Part shown: in pieces, positions 28,561 to 38,248 of the stretch
How positions within the stretch are numbered: the first letter of the stretch is position 1
How the letters are laid out: each line of letters opens with the position of its first letter
NCBI RefSeq assembly: GCF_001468135.1
Contig: NZ_LNYU01000085.1
Coordinates: forward strand, 349,904-413,903
From: Legionella santicrucis
GTDB taxonomy: Bacteria; Pseudomonadota; Gammaproteobacteria; Legionellales; Legionellaceae
DNA length: 64,000 bases
Reading direction: 5' to 3'
The notes under the pieces: generated by a model
Seen by the model: the letters and a program-made list of their open reading frames with translations, nothing else
Database searches by the model: none
What the model was told of the DNA's origin: nothing
Made by a program: the position numbers and the translations under genes

Positions 28561-29013
28561 ATGGAACAGGATCGATTTAGTCATAATCACAAGCTTTATA
28601 TCTTAGGGATGGTTTGCTTATTGCTTAGCCTGGGGTTATTTGTTTTTAGTTTATACATTTTACCGTTTTTCATTTGGGGTCTAAATTATAATGTTCCATA
28701 TTTCATTTTAGCGCTTTTGAATTTATTTGAAGAGGAATATGATTACAGTATTGAGGCTAGTAAAGTAATTGTTTGGTTCATCTTTTTTATCCCGAGTATT
28801 GTTACAGGTCTTATTTCATATGTAGTATCAAATTACATTGATAATCGAATATACAAAACAGAGCAGGGAAGCGAGGAGAAGCAAGTCAATCTTTATAACC
28901 AAGAAAAAAGAAGAGCAAGGCAAGAATCAGCAGTTTTTTCATTAAAAATTCTAGGTCTAATGATTCTTTTTATTTTTCTTATTTTCTTATTTCAATATCT
29001 TATTCAATCTTAA
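28561..29013 (+). CDS. Small membrane protein of unknown function
   Basis: A 150-residue protein with three or four hydrophobic helices (about 10-40, 60-95 and 122-148) and a charged stretch KTEQGSEEKQVNLYNQEKRRARQ between the last two that is likely cytosolic; the N-terminus is polar with no signal peptide. No family recognised. AAGG lies seven bases before the ATG. It is divergent from ppsR and is followed closely by another hypothetical gene, with which it probably forms a pair. Confidence 0.65.
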   Translation: MEQDRFSHNHKLYILGMVCLLLSLGLFVFSLYILPFFIWGLNYNVPYFILALLNLFEEEYDYSIEASKVIVWFIFFIPSIVTGLISYVVSNYIDNRIYKTEQGSEEKQVNLYNQEKRRARQESAVFSLKILGLMILFIFLIFLFQYLIQS

Positions 29014-29034
29014 TAGAATATGGTAGGACTCATT

Positions 29035-29622
29035 ATGGCTTATTTAAAACGTTGGCAAATCAAACGAATTGTTAAGAAAATAAAAGCAATGCAGGCTAGC
29101 CGGGTGAATAATCAACCTGGTGATGAAGTACTTAAAAAAGAAATTTCATATTATTATGAATTAGCATCTATCTATCATAAGTTGATTGGCAAAAAAAAAT
29201 TTCCCTTTGCGCAGGTAATGTATATGGAGTGTTACAGAGCAGCTGCTGCGCTTGATGATCCAGAGGCTAACTACCAATTAGGCCAAATGATTCTTGAAGA
29301 AGCAAAATTCAGACAAAATTTGGAAAATGAAGGGGTTTTTAAGAGTGAATCGAATCTGAAAAAATGCAATCAGCTTTTCGAGGAGGCCCATGCTTATCTG
29401 TCGGCTGCAATTGCACTCGGGCATGTTGTTGCCAAGCGGTTACGAGGGCTTTGTTTTATTAATGGTTGGGGATTAGAAACCGATAAAAAGACAGGATTTG
29501 AGTTAGTTGTTGCAAGTATTGAGCAAGAGGGGGCATGGGATAGAGTGCCACAAATTTTTGCGTCTATAGGCCTGAATAAGCCAGAGTTTTTTTCGCAAAT
29601 TATGCAACGGAAAAAGTCATAA
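29035..29622 (+). CDS. Sel1/TPR-like helical repeat protein, unknown function
   Basis: About 195 residues, start at 29035 (MAYLKRWQIKRIV) with AGGA six bases upstream. Pieces such as AAAALDDPEANYQLGQMILEEA and ALGHVVAKRLRGLCFINGWGLETDKKTGFEL look like Sel1-type tetratricopeptide repeats (alternating A-x-L-G-x-x-x-A and G-x-G patterns). The first 25 residues are strongly basic and might contact a membrane or nucleic acid. Soluble, no signal peptide. Probably transcribed with the preceding membrane-protein gene. Function unknown. Confidence 0.65.
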   Translation: MAYLKRWQIKRIVKKIKAMQASRVNNQPGDEVLKKEISYYYELASIYHKLIGKKKFPFAQVMYMECYRAAAALDDPEANYQLGQMILEEAKFRQNLENEGVFKSESNLKKCNQLFEEAHAYLSAAIALGHVVAKRLRGLCFINGWGLETDKKTGFELVVASIEQEGAWDRVPQIFASIGLNKPEFFSQIMQRKKS

Positions 29623-29683
29623 GTTCAGAACGTTTTTTTCAGGGGTGTAGGATGAATTATCCAAATAAATGAGGTTGATTTCA

Positions 29684-30127
29684 ATGAGAATCGCAGTATG
29701 CAGCGATGAGCTTTATCCTGTAAATGATTTTGTAGTTCAAGAACTGGAGCATTTAGGCCATCAAGTGATTTTATTTGGTGCTCTTAAATCCCGGAACACA
29801 GAATCATGGGTTCAAACTGCTCGAGTTGCTGCTGAGGCGGTTAAAAGTGGAGTATGTGATGAAGGAATTTTCTTTTGTTGGACGGGCACAGGTATTTCTA
29901 TCGTTGCGAATAAAATTCCAGGAATAAGAGCTGCTTTATGTACAGATGCTCAAACAACACGAGGAGCAAGAATTTGGAATAGGGCAAATGTCTTAGCATT
30001 ATCAAATCGTTTGTTAACTCAAGATTTAGCAAAGGAAATCTTGGATGCTTGGTTTAATACCCCGTTAAATGACAATAATGGAAATATCATTGAAGAAATT
30101 GAGTTAATAGAGCATAAATATCGCTGA
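29684..30127 (+). CDS. RpiB/LacAB-family sugar-phosphate isomerase
   Basis: A 147-residue protein from ATG 29684, with GAGG eight bases upstream. MRIAVCSDELYPVNDFVVQEL and DEGIFFCWTGTGISIVANKIPGIRAALCTDAQTTRGARIWNRANVLAL match RpiB, including the glycine-rich loop and the Cys-rich active-site strand (here FCWTGTGIS, where canonical RpiB has C-GTGIG). The altered SDE start (usually SDHAG) and the Trp suggest a divergent substrate, so ribose-5-phosphate isomerase activity is likely but not certain. Confidence 0.78.
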   Translation: MRIAVCSDELYPVNDFVVQELEHLGHQVILFGALKSRNTESWVQTARVAAEAVKSGVCDEGIFFCWTGTGISIVANKIPGIRAALCTDAQTTRGARIWNRANVLALSNRLLTQDLAKEILDAWFNTPLNDNNGNIIEEIELIEHKYR

Positions 30128-30513
30128 AAAATAAAATAGAAGTCGTTTATTCAAAATGAAATTTACTGCTTGGCTTAGGTATTTCTCATCTATGTATACA
30201 CAATAAATTTCTGTGTTACACTGTAGCAGTGCAAACTTAAAACTAGGTATCAGTGAGAGTTATTAGCGCTTACGATGCATAGTCCTACTGGTTGCAAGCA
30301 ATCAGGCTACTTGTTTGATAAATGAAAATTTAATTAAGTTGATGCTGAAAAGCATACTCTTATGCCAAAACTTAAGCCTTTATAGCCTGGGTGTAGTAAA
30401 GTAGAATCTGGGATTTTCTGCTAAATTTTCTAGGCTTTAGCGTTATCGCACTACCATTAAGTAAAAGAAATAGTCATCGTACTTTAATGTTTTTGCAATA
30501 AAAGGATGCCATT
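30128..30513. other. Intergenic region before the amino-acid permease
   Basis: This 386-bp stretch has a short palindrome (CACTG TAG CAGTG, about 30219-30231) and AT-rich promoter-like sequence, but no tRNA, small ORF or clear riboswitch was recognised. Confidence 0.3.
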
Positions 30514-32094
30514 ATGCTCAAACGTGATATTTCAGCAACTAATATTCTTATTGCTTCTGCCGGAGGAATGATTGGATCCGGATGGTTATTTAGCCCGTTT
30601 ATTAGTGCACAAATGGCAGGTAGTAATGCATTAATTTCCTGGATCATTGCCACTATCTTTATGCTTTTTATTGCATTACCTCTATGCGAACTTGGAACCA
30701 TGTTCCCAATTTCGGGAGGTATGTCTAACTATCCAACTTTTACTCATGGAAAAGAGGTTGGTTTTTTATTCGCATGGACATCATGGCTTTCTTATGTTGT
30801 TATGACCCCAATAGAAATACAGGCGATTTTACAGTATTCAAGTCATTTTTTTCCCATACTAATTGCTAATGATCCATCAACATTTAAGCTTTCAGGCTAT
30901 GGTTATATGGCTGCTATAGCAATCATGCTTTTTGTAGTTATGTTAAATTCATATGGTATTAAATTTCTTGCTGAATGTAATAAATATGCAAGTATTATTA
31001 AATTTATTTTACCCACCATTGCTATTGTTTCATTGCTCCATGTTTCTCCCTCATTCAGTAATGTAGCAATCAATTTATCGGAAAAGGAAAGTTGGGTGAA
31101 TATCTTTACTGCACTGTCTGCTGGTGGAATTGCATTTGCTTTTACTGGATTTCAAAATGGATTAATCTTGGCAGGAGAAGTGAAAAATCCTCAGCGTAAC
31201 ATTCCTATCGCTATTTTAGGAGCGGTCTTAATTGGCTTTGTTCTGTATTTTATGTTGGAACTTAGTTTTATAGTCGCGGTTCCCCAGAAATATTTAACTC
31301 ATGGTTGGCACGCCCTTAGTTATCCAGGAGATAGCGGACCATTAGTTGGTTTAACATTGCTATTAGGGCTTGGTATTGTTGCAACTTTATTAATGATCGA
31401 TGCTGCTTTTTCGCCTTTTGGTACTACTTTGGTTTATACTGCAGCAACTTCCAGGATTTTATATGGAATGGCATTAAACGAGCATTTACCTAAAATATTT
31501 TTAAAGGTAAACCGTCATAAGATACCTTATGTTACTCTTTACGCAAATTTACTGGTAGGTATGTTTTCTTTCCTGCCATTTCCTGGTTGGCAAAAACTCG
31601 TTGCTTTTCTGTCTTCAGCGAGTATCTTATCTTACAGCATAGGGCCTATATGTCTTTTAGCAATGCGTAAATTACAACCGCAAACCCCTCGACCATTTAG
31701 ATTATCAGGTGCATTGATTTGCTCACATCTAGCTTTTTATTTTTGTAATTTGATGCTGTATTGGTGTGGATTTTCGATCATATGGAAACTTGATATTGCC
31801 TTGTTTATTGGTATTCTTATTTATTGTGTTTATCATCGCCAAAATTCTTTGGATAATAGTTCCGCCTTATATTGGTTTTTATTTTATATGGTGACTATCT
31901 TTGTCGTGTCCTACTTAGGTGTTTTCGGGGGTATAGGAATTTTAAAGTTTCCTTTTGATTTATTTTGTCTTTTTCCCTTAAGTATTTTTATTCTTTATTC
32001 ATCACAAAGATTATTAATTCCTGCAAATCATGAACATGTGCCTTCCATATCTGAGGAGCCAGTGTGCGTTTTGAAAGATAAGATGCTGGTATAA
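30514..32094 (+). CDS. APC-superfamily amino-acid permease
   Basis: A 526-residue integral membrane protein with about 12-14 helices. ILIASAGGMIGSGWLFSP is the conserved first-helix substrate-binding motif, and PLCELGTMFPISGGMSNYP and GFQNGLILAGEVKNPQRNIPIAI are typical of amino-acid/polyamine antiporters. It should carry an amino acid; which one cannot be told. AGGA lies seven bases before the ATG. It appears to be a single-gene unit. Confidence 0.88.
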   Translation: MLKRDISATNILIASAGGMIGSGWLFSPFISAQMAGSNALISWIIATIFMLFIALPLCELGTMFPISGGMSNYPTFTHGKEVGFLFAWTSWLSYVVMTPIEIQAILQYSSHFFPILIANDPSTFKLSGYGYMAAIAIMLFVVMLNSYGIKFLAECNKYASIIKFILPTIAIVSLLHVSPSFSNVAINLSEKESWVNIFTALSAGGIAFAFTGFQNGLILAGEVKNPQRNIPIAILGAVLIGFVLYFMLELSFIVAVPQKYLTHGWHALSYPGDSGPLVGLTLLLGLGIVATLLMIDAAFSPFGTTLVYTAATSRILYGMALNEHLPKIFLKVNRHKIPYVTLYANLLVGMFSFLPFPGWQKLVAFLSSASILSYSIGPICLLAMRKLQPQTPRPFRLSGALICSHLAFYFCNLMLYWCGFSIIWKLDIALFIGILIYCVYHRQNSLDNSSALYWFLFYMVTIFVVSYLGVFGGIGILKFPFDLFCLFPLSIFILYSSQRLLIPANHEHVPSISEEPVCVLKDKMLV

Positions 32095-32302
32095 GTTATT
32101 TTATGCAATGGAAGAGTACAATTTATTAAAACTTCTTTATTGGCTTGATAAAAAGCAACATCCATTTGTGTTCATTTCAGAATAGTTACTTGGATTCCCC
32201 ATTTGGAACAAAGACTTAGACTCATCAATCAATGTAATGATAAATCGTGTAGCAAAAACTTTACATAGAGGGCTTGCACTTCAGTCTTGAATCGGTAAAG
32301 CT

Positions 32303-33742
32303 ATGCTTATGTATTTTATTAGGATGAATGGAGTGCGCTATTCTAACTGTTTATGGTTTTTAGCAGCTTTTTTCTTTAACCAAGTTGCAAACTCACAAAC
32401 TCTCGCAGAAAAAATAGATGAAATTATTAAACAACAATTGCCTCATGCAACTATTGGTGTACTTGTTAAAGATGCACAGACGGGTAAAGTTATATACAGA
32501 AGAAATGCAGATAAATTGTTATCTCCAGCCAGCAGTATGAAGCTGTTTACAGCTGCTGCAGCACTTTACCAATTAAAGCCTGATTTTCGTTTTGCAACAA
32601 CACTGTTTCAGAAAAATCAAAATTATTACATTACATTCACTGGTTCACCTTCTTTTACTCAAGAGAATTTATCGGAATTATTATTAAGTTTTAAAAAGAA
32701 CCATGTAAGTACCGTTAGCGGAAATATAATTATTGATGGCTCTCAATACCAAGCGCCAAACTATCCAAGCGGTACTTCATATGATGATCTTGGATGGTAT
32801 TATGCTGCTCCCGATACAGCAGTAATATTAAATGAAAATAAAGCATCATTTGAGCTAATTAGCGCAAAGGAATTAGGAAAACCAGCACAAATTAAAGCTA
32901 AATCAATGCCAAAAGCCTTAAGGCTCATTAATCAAGTGACTACAGTGAGCAAGGAAGAAGAGAAAGGGCATTGTAGTTTGAATCTTGAAATTAAACCTGA
33001 CAATACAATTCGTTTATTTGGTTGCATGGTTCAAGGAAAAAATCCCAAGCTTATTGAGCTTGCAATTCCTGATCCCGTATTGTTAGTCAAACAAAACATT
33101 AAAAAAGTACTGGATAAAAACGGTATTTTATTGAAGGGAGAAATAATTACTGGAGTTTCTCCTGTTGATGCCCAAACGGTTATAAGTTTTTATTCAAAAA
33201 CTTTAGATAAGTTAATTACTCATATGTTGCAACAATCAGATAACCTTTACGCAAATAGCCTTACTAAAAAATTAGGATACTCATTAACTGGGAAAGGGAC
33301 GCATAAAGAAGGTGCTTATGCAATAAAAAAAGTACTTTCCGAACATACACATCTTGATATGTCTCAGATAGAGCTCGTTGATGGTGAAGGAACTCGCTAT
33401 AATTTGGTCACAGCAGAGCAAATGGTCATATTACTTTCTGATCTTTATTATGACAAAGACATTCAATCTATTCTTTTAAATGCATTACCTCAGGCTGGTG
33501 TTTCAGGAACTTTAAAAGAAAGAATGAAAAAAACGATATTGGATAAAAAAGTATATGCAAAAACTGGATCAATGCATGATATTTCTTCTTTATCAGGTTT
33601 TATGGTAAATCCAAATGAGAAAACATATATTTTTTCAATTATTATCAATGGAGTAAATAAACCTTTAGAAAAAGCTAAGGCACTTGAGGAAAAAATATTG
33701 TTAGCTATAGATGAATACAGTTTAGAAGACACTAATGTCTAA
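32303..33742 (+). CDS. dacB: D-alanyl-D-alanine carboxypeptidase/endopeptidase (PBP4 type)
   Basis: A 479-residue periplasmic penicillin-binding protein of the S13 class. Signal peptide NCLWFLAAFFFNQVANS; then SxxK at S77-S-M-K80, SDN (QQSDNLYAN) as the second motif, and KTG (YAKTGSMHD) as the third. The large insert between the first two motifs is characteristic. It trims pentapeptides and cuts cross-links during cell-wall turnover. Start may be 32303 or the ATG at 32324. Confidence 0.9.
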   Translation: MLMYFIRMNGVRYSNCLWFLAAFFFNQVANSQTLAEKIDEIIKQQLPHATIGVLVKDAQTGKVIYRRNADKLLSPASSMKLFTAAAALYQLKPDFRFATTLFQKNQNYYITFTGSPSFTQENLSELLLSFKKNHVSTVSGNIIIDGSQYQAPNYPSGTSYDDLGWYYAAPDTAVILNENKASFELISAKELGKPAQIKAKSMPKALRLINQVTTVSKEEEKGHCSLNLEIKPDNTIRLFGCMVQGKNPKLIELAIPDPVLLVKQNIKKVLDKNGILLKGEIITGVSPVDAQTVISFYSKTLDKLITHMLQQSDNLYANSLTKKLGYSLTGKGTHKEGAYAIKKVLSEHTHLDMSQIELVDGEGTRYNLVTAEQMVILLSDLYYDKDIQSILLNALPQAGVSGTLKERMKKTILDKKVYAKTGSMHDISSLSGFMVNPNEKTYIFSIIINGVNKPLEKAKALEEKILLAIDEYSLEDTNV

Positions 33743-33785
33743 TCTCAACGTGCGTTTGCTTTTTAGCAAATGAATTGTTAAATAC

Positions 33786-34301
33786 TTAAGGGGAGATTGT
33801 TTCTTCTAGAACTTTGCACTGCTCAGAAACTGTAAAATCAGGAGCAATTTTTACAATATTGTTCGCCTGAAAATTCTTCCAATTTATTTTTTGATACAGT
33901 TGACGATTAAAATTAAATGAATAACAAAATAATTTAATTTTATTGCCGTATAAATCTGTAGTAAGCAAATATGAGATAACATGTATTTGGTTTTTTTTAT
34001 CATTTGAATGATAGAGATTTTTAATTACTTGAGTTACATAAGGTATTGAAGACATAGCCGCTAGTTGTGTTTCATAGAAGCTTATTTCGGTATTTGTGAG
34101 ATTTCTATCTACTATTCCCTTTTTCTGTAACTTGGAAATATTTTTCAATATCTTGTTTTGATCAATATATACAGACAAATCTGATTTCGAAAGATTATGA
34201 GTAATCCCTATAGATTGGCTATAAGTTGATGATTCTTTTGCTTCAACACAAGATAAAAATATTAGAAAAATTAAGCTAATGGATGTATTTAGAAATCGCA
34301 T
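33786..34301 (-). CDS. Secreted protein of unknown function
   Basis: About 171 residues from ATG 34301, which has AAGGAC eight bases upstream; a longer frame from 34448 has no support. The N-terminus MRFLNTSISLIFLIFLSCVEAKES is a signal peptide, perhaps ending at the Cys as a lipoprotein (the lipobox is poor). The rest is a small polar alpha/beta domain with no recognised motif. Convergent with dacB. Function unknown. Confidence 0.6.
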   Translation of the reverse strand: MRFLNTSISLIFLIFLSCVEAKESSTYSQSIGITHNLSKSDLSVYIDQNKILKNISKLQKKGIVDRNLTNTEISFYETQLAAMSSIPYVTQVIKNLYHSNDKKNQIHVISYLLTTDLYGNKIKLFCYSFNFNRQLYQKINWKNFQANNIVKIAPDFTVSEQCKVLEETISP

Positions 34302-34753
34302 TATTTTGTCCTTAAATAGTGCGTTGCGATAATTATAGTACACAATAAAGCATATTTTTTGAAAAATTCCGAGTATTTTGGGCTTGTAATGAATAATAAA
34401 ATTTGAATAATCAGTCAAACAAGAGAACCAGATAGAATAATGATGCATACTGAAAAACCTATTTTCATAGGGACTTTACGTTATGAAGTAGTGTAGTTGA
34501 GCAATTTTGGTCAGAAATTGCATGGAGCAGCGGATAGTCTTCTGGTTTATCCAAAATAAAGAGAAACAATGCTAATGTCGTCATTACAAGTGGCGAAGGT
34601 GAACATCCTATAATTTCTTTTACAGTAAAGTCTACATATAGTTAGGTAAGTGTTTTGCTCGTGAAAATCTTGTGGTTGGTTTGAAAAATGGCCAGTTTAT
34701 TTAAGGAATTGTCCCTGTTGTAACGGAACAAAGCCTTGCCTACAGTTCATTTA
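34302..34753. other. Intergenic region with a degraded coding remnant
   Basis: The stretch between the secreted protein and the ankyrin gene has no intact gene, but holds a short minus-strand open frame (34465-34630) described separately. The rest is without recognised features. Confidence 0.35.
34465..34630 (-). pseudogene. Remnant resembling an ADP-ribosylglycohydrolase C-terminus
   Basis: About 55 codons read KEIIGCSPSPLVMTTLALFL, then ILDKPEDYPLLHAI, ending at TGA 34467-34465. The pattern of a hydrophobic helix followed by L-x-x-PEDY...L..AI resembles the helix of ADP-ribosylglycohydrolases just before their GGDTD motif; the motif itself is gone. No start codon with a ribosome site. A low-confidence gene fossil. 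Confidence 0.25.
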
Positions 34754-37700
34754 TTATTTTTTAGTAATACTCTCTTTAGAGTGATACAGCAAATCTCTAT
34801 CACTCTTATTGTCTTTAGCAGTCGCGAAAAATGAGTTGCTGTTTTGGGATATTAAAATATGCTTCTTTTCATTACTATGGTCAATTTCTGCAGGCAATAA
34901 CGCTTGAATGGTCTTTAAACATTCAGGATTATCAGCAGCCAGATGAAGTGCTGTATTGCCGTATTCGTCTTGAGTCCTCACCGCCTCTAGGCGTTGATTT
35001 TCTGGATATAATTCGAGAATAGTCTTTAGGCTTTCAGGATTGTTAGCAGCATAGTAAAGTACTGCTCTGCCATATACGTCTTGAATCCTCACCACCTCTA
35101 GATGTTGATTTTCCGGCAATAACGCGAGAATGGCCTTTAGGCTTTCAGGATTGTTAGCAGCATCGTGAAGTACTGCTCTGCCAAATTCGTCTTGAATCAT
35201 TACCGCCTGTAGACGTTGATTTTCTGGCAATAACGCGAGAATGGCCTTTAGGCTTTCAGGATTGTTAGCAGCATCGTGAAGCACTGCTTTGCCAAATTCG
35301 TTTTTAATCCTCACCGCCTCTAGTCGTTGATTTTCTGGATATAATTCTAGTATGGTCTTTAGGATTTCAGGATTATCAGCAGCATAGTGAAGTACTGTAT
35401 TGCCATCTTTGTTTTGAGTCATCACCGCCTGTAGACGTTGATTTTTTGGATATAATGCGAGAATAGTCTTTAGGCTTTCGGGATTCTTAGCAGCCAGATG
35501 AAGTACTGTATTGCCATCTTTGTTTTGAACCATCACCGCCTCTAGACGTTGACTTTCAGGATATAATGCGAGGATGGTCTTTAAGATTTCAGGATTATCA
35601 ACAGCAAGATGAAGTGCTGTCTCGCCATATTTGTTTTGAACCATCACCGCTTCTAAGCGCTGATTTTCTGGCAATAATTCTAGAATGATCTTTAGGCTTT
35701 CATGGTTGTCAGCAGCATAATGAAGCCCTGATCTGTCATCTTCGTCTTGAATCATCATCGCCTCTAGGCGCTGATTTTCTGGATATAATTCGAGAATGAT
35801 CTTTAGGCTTTCAGGATGCTCAGCAGCCAGATGAAGTGCTGTTTCGCCATTTTCGTTTTTAACCTTTATCGTCTCTAAGCGTTTATTTTCCGGCAATAAC
35901 GCTAGAATGGCCTTTAGGATTTCAAAATTATCAGCAGCCAGATGAAGTGCTGTCTCGCCATGTTTGTCTTTTTGTGTTATTGCCACCTCTTCTTGTGACA
36001 AGATTTTTTGTACGATACCCAAATGGTTATCGATTAATGCAGCCATCAGCGGTGTATTTTCTTCAGGATAACTGACTATATTGACGTTAGCACCGTGTTT
36101 CAGAAGCACATCAAAAATGGCCTCATCTCCGTTCTCAGCCGCCCAAAATAAGGCAGTTTTCATGTGGGCATCAAAGGTTTCAAGACAAGCTCTGTGTTCC
36201 AGCAAATAGTTCACCATGGCTAAGTCCTGGTTTTGAACGGCGATGATAAGCGGTGTATTTTCATCATCATCTTTGATATCAAGTTGTGCCTGCGCTGCAA
36301 TCAATTGCTTGGCAATGTCGCGTCCAACTTCGGTTTTATTTTTGTAGAGCACTGTTTCCAGGGCATGGATTAAAGCGGTATTGCCGTCTTTATCTTGGAT
36401 ATTTACATTAATCCCGCGCGCAATGAGTTTGCTGAGACTCTCCTTATCTGCCTTTAAGGTCGCAAGATGCAAGGCGCTTTGCCCCTCTTTGTTCCTCGCA
36501 TTAATAGAGGCACCTTGTTCCAGAGCGTCAAAAGCGATGATTCCTTGGTCTAATTGTTGCAGATAATACCGATTGGTCGCGAGCAGCGCGTCAAAGGCTT
36601 CTTGGTGATTGGCAGCGTATTCACCTAATAACTGCAGTAACGCATCGTTCTTGGTAGAGAGAGCAAAAGCAATGACTTGTTGCAATGCCTCATTGTTTTG
36701 CAGTGCTTCTTGGGTACTGAATAATTCTTGAAAAAAGCGTTCCGTCTCCTCTGCAATCCTGGCTTGCAATTGGGAAGAGGCCACCTTGCCATAGAACAGG
36801 TATGGCATGCTCGCACCGGCAAGGGGAAGTTGCGATTTAGAATCGCAGTACCCTGCATAATTCTGCAAGTGCTCTTTAATAGCGGGATAATCTTTGCAGG
36901 CCACTTGACGCGTGATGCCGCTTTGTGCGCCGGTATTGACCTGGGGGATGTGATGCTCCTGACACAAGGTGTGACCCAGAAACCGAAACATATCCGCCAC
37001 CGGCGCGATTTGTTCTTTTTTCACTGTAGACTCAATTGAATCCAAACACAAAGCGCCCTGTTGCCCTTTCCAGACCCAAGCTTGGGCCAAAATGGCATCA
37101 TCCAGGGAGGGATTTTGTGCCTCACCTTGGCATAAAACATAAAAACCACCATTGGGCGAGGTGATGCCATGAACCACACACTCACTGCCCACACCACCAA
37201 GATACTGGCAGCACTGCGTTATTTTCCCAAGACAGGCCGCAAGTGCTGCTCCTTGATCAGTGGTCGTATCCAGTTTTTTAATATAAATCCCATGATAGCC
37301 GATGTCTTTGCCATCAATAATCACATCAGGAATCGCCTTCTCTGCATTATCGCGCTTGAGTGCATAAAATTGTTCCCTACTTTGGGGGCTGATGCCGTTT
37401 TGAATTAAGATGCTTTGGGCCGCACTGCTTTCTTGTTGGTACTTGGCATAAAAGGCTTCCAAAACAATCATGTCAATATTTGCCAAAGGTAATCGTCCTT
37501 GGCAAAGAAAGACGAGTTGGGTTTGCAGCTCAAATAGGCGTTGACTGCATACTTTCAGCTGTTCCTCGCGCGCCATTCGTGCTGCGGGGTTGGTCAAGGG
37601 CTTTTTCTTAAGAGTCTTATATTGTCTTGATACCTGAGACAGTTCCTTTTTGACCTCTTGAATTTTATCTCTTATTTGTGCATCGAACTTTTGGTCTTCT

Positions 37701-38248
37701 TGCTTCGTTGCTTTCTTACCCATTTTTCCCAGGGCTTCAATGGCTTCTGCATGCGGCAAAAGAGCGCGAAAACGGGGGTTGGCAAGATAGAGGTTGGCCA
37801 ATTTTAGCCATTGCGGAAACGCACACGTATCGGCTTTAGTCAGCTCAAATAAGCACGCATCATGAACCAGGTAGTTGCAGGCATTTTGGTCTTTAAATTG
37901 GAGCAAATAATTCAATACCGCTTTTTCATCCTTAAAAATCGTAGCTAATTTCAAAGCGTGGTCTTCAGCCACTCCATTGTGTTCCACAATAAGGGCTAAT
38001 TGGCATAAAGGAAGTACTTTTTGATAACAGTCAGGATGAGAAAGTCCCTTATCATTTTCTGCTCTAAAGTCACCTAATCCCCATTGCTGTAATGTAGCCT
38101 TTATGAAAGAAGCAGCTTCTTCACCATAATCATGGTGAATGCGCTCGATGAGCTCATTGGCTTTGTCACTAAAGACGAGTGATTTTTGTTTTAATCCCTG
38201 GATGGTTTGGAGCTCTTGTAGAATATCCAGCATGGGCAAGGGTGGCAT
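34754..38248 (-). CDS. Large ankyrin-repeat protein, likely Dot/Icm effector
   Basis: A 1164-residue protein without signal peptide. Residues 1-560 form a helical domain of no recognised activity with a Cys-rich stretch (GKITQCCQYLGGVGSECVVHG) and a charged coiled coil near 190-245. From about 575 come canonical 33-residue ankyrin repeats (NKEGQSALHLATLKADKESL, DGNTALIHALETV, ENTPLIIAVQNQD). From about 760 to 1125 these give way to about ten longer 37-residue repeats of the type LHxAADNPESLKxILxLxPENQRLEAV. Ankyrin proteins of this size in Legionella are commonly host-directed effectors; the polar Glu/Ser/Lys-rich tail fits. The 5' two thirds look richer in GC than the repeat part. Confidence 0.82.
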   Translation of the reverse strand: MPPLPMLDILQELQTIQGLKQKSLVFSDKANELIERIHHDYGEEAASFIKATLQQWGLGDFRAENDKGLSHPDCYQKVLPLCQLALIVEHNGVAEDHALKLATIFKDEKAVLNYLLQFKDQNACNYLVHDACLFELTKADTCAFPQWLKLANLYLANPRFRALLPHAEAIEALGKMGKKATKQEDQKFDAQIRDKIQEVKKELSQVSRQYKTLKKKPLTNPAARMAREEQLKVCSQRLFELQTQLVFLCQGRLPLANIDMIVLEAFYAKYQQESSAAQSILIQNGISPQSREQFYALKRDNAEKAIPDVIIDGKDIGYHGIYIKKLDTTTDQGAALAACLGKITQCCQYLGGVGSECVVHGITSPNGGFYVLCQGEAQNPSLDDAILAQAWVWKGQQGALCLDSIESTVKKEQIAPVADMFRFLGHTLCQEHHIPQVNTGAQSGITRQVACKDYPAIKEHLQNYAGYCDSKSQLPLAGASMPYLFYGKVASSQLQARIAEETERFFQELFSTQEALQNNEALQQVIAFALSTKNDALLQLLGEYAANHQEAFDALLATNRYYLQQLDQGIIAFDALEQGASINARNKEGQSALHLATLKADKESLSKLIARGINVNIQDKDGNTALIHALETVLYKNKTEVGRDIAKQLIAAQAQLDIKDDDENTPLIIAVQNQDLAMVNYLLEHRACLETFDAHMKTALFWAAENGDEAIFDVLLKHGANVNIVSYPEENTPLMAALIDNHLGIVQKILSQEEVAITQKDKHGETALHLAADNFEILKAILALLPENKRLETIKVKNENGETALHLAAEHPESLKIILELYPENQRLEAMMIQDEDDRSGLHYAADNHESLKIILELLPENQRLEAVMVQNKYGETALHLAVDNPEILKTILALYPESQRLEAVMVQNKDGNTVLHLAAKNPESLKTILALYPKNQRLQAVMTQNKDGNTVLHYAADNPEILKTILELYPENQRLEAVRIKNEFGKAVLHDAANNPESLKAILALLPENQRLQAVMIQDEFGRAVLHDAANNPESLKAILALLPENQHLEVVRIQDVYGRAVLYYAANNPESLKTILELYPENQRLEAVRTQDEYGNTALHLAADNPECLKTIQALLPAEIDHSNEKKHILISQNSNSFFATAKDNKSDRDLLYHSKESITKK
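34890..35985 (-). repeat. Tandem 111-bp repeats coding the ankyrin-like array
   Basis: About ten head-to-tail units of 111 bp (37 codons) lie here. Some neighbours are nearly identical in DNA, for example those around 35110-35180 and 35220-35290, which share long stretches around GCCTTTAGGCTTTCAGGATT and TTGTTAGCAGCATCGTGAAG. This indicates recent unequal crossing over or slippage; copy number probably varies between strains. Confidence 0.85.

Noticed and set aside
30128..30513. A possible tRNA or small RNA in the gap before the permease
   Set aside because: No cloverleaf arms or anticodon loop could be drawn; only a short palindrome is present.
34890..35985. The regular 111-bp repeats as a CRISPR array
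   Set aside because: The units are head-to-tail coding repeats in frame with the ankyrin protein; there are no unique spacers.
36728..37039. A 103-codon plus-strand frame inside the ankyrin gene
   Set aside because: Antisense shadow of a well-supported long gene, in a higher-GC stretch where stops are fewer.
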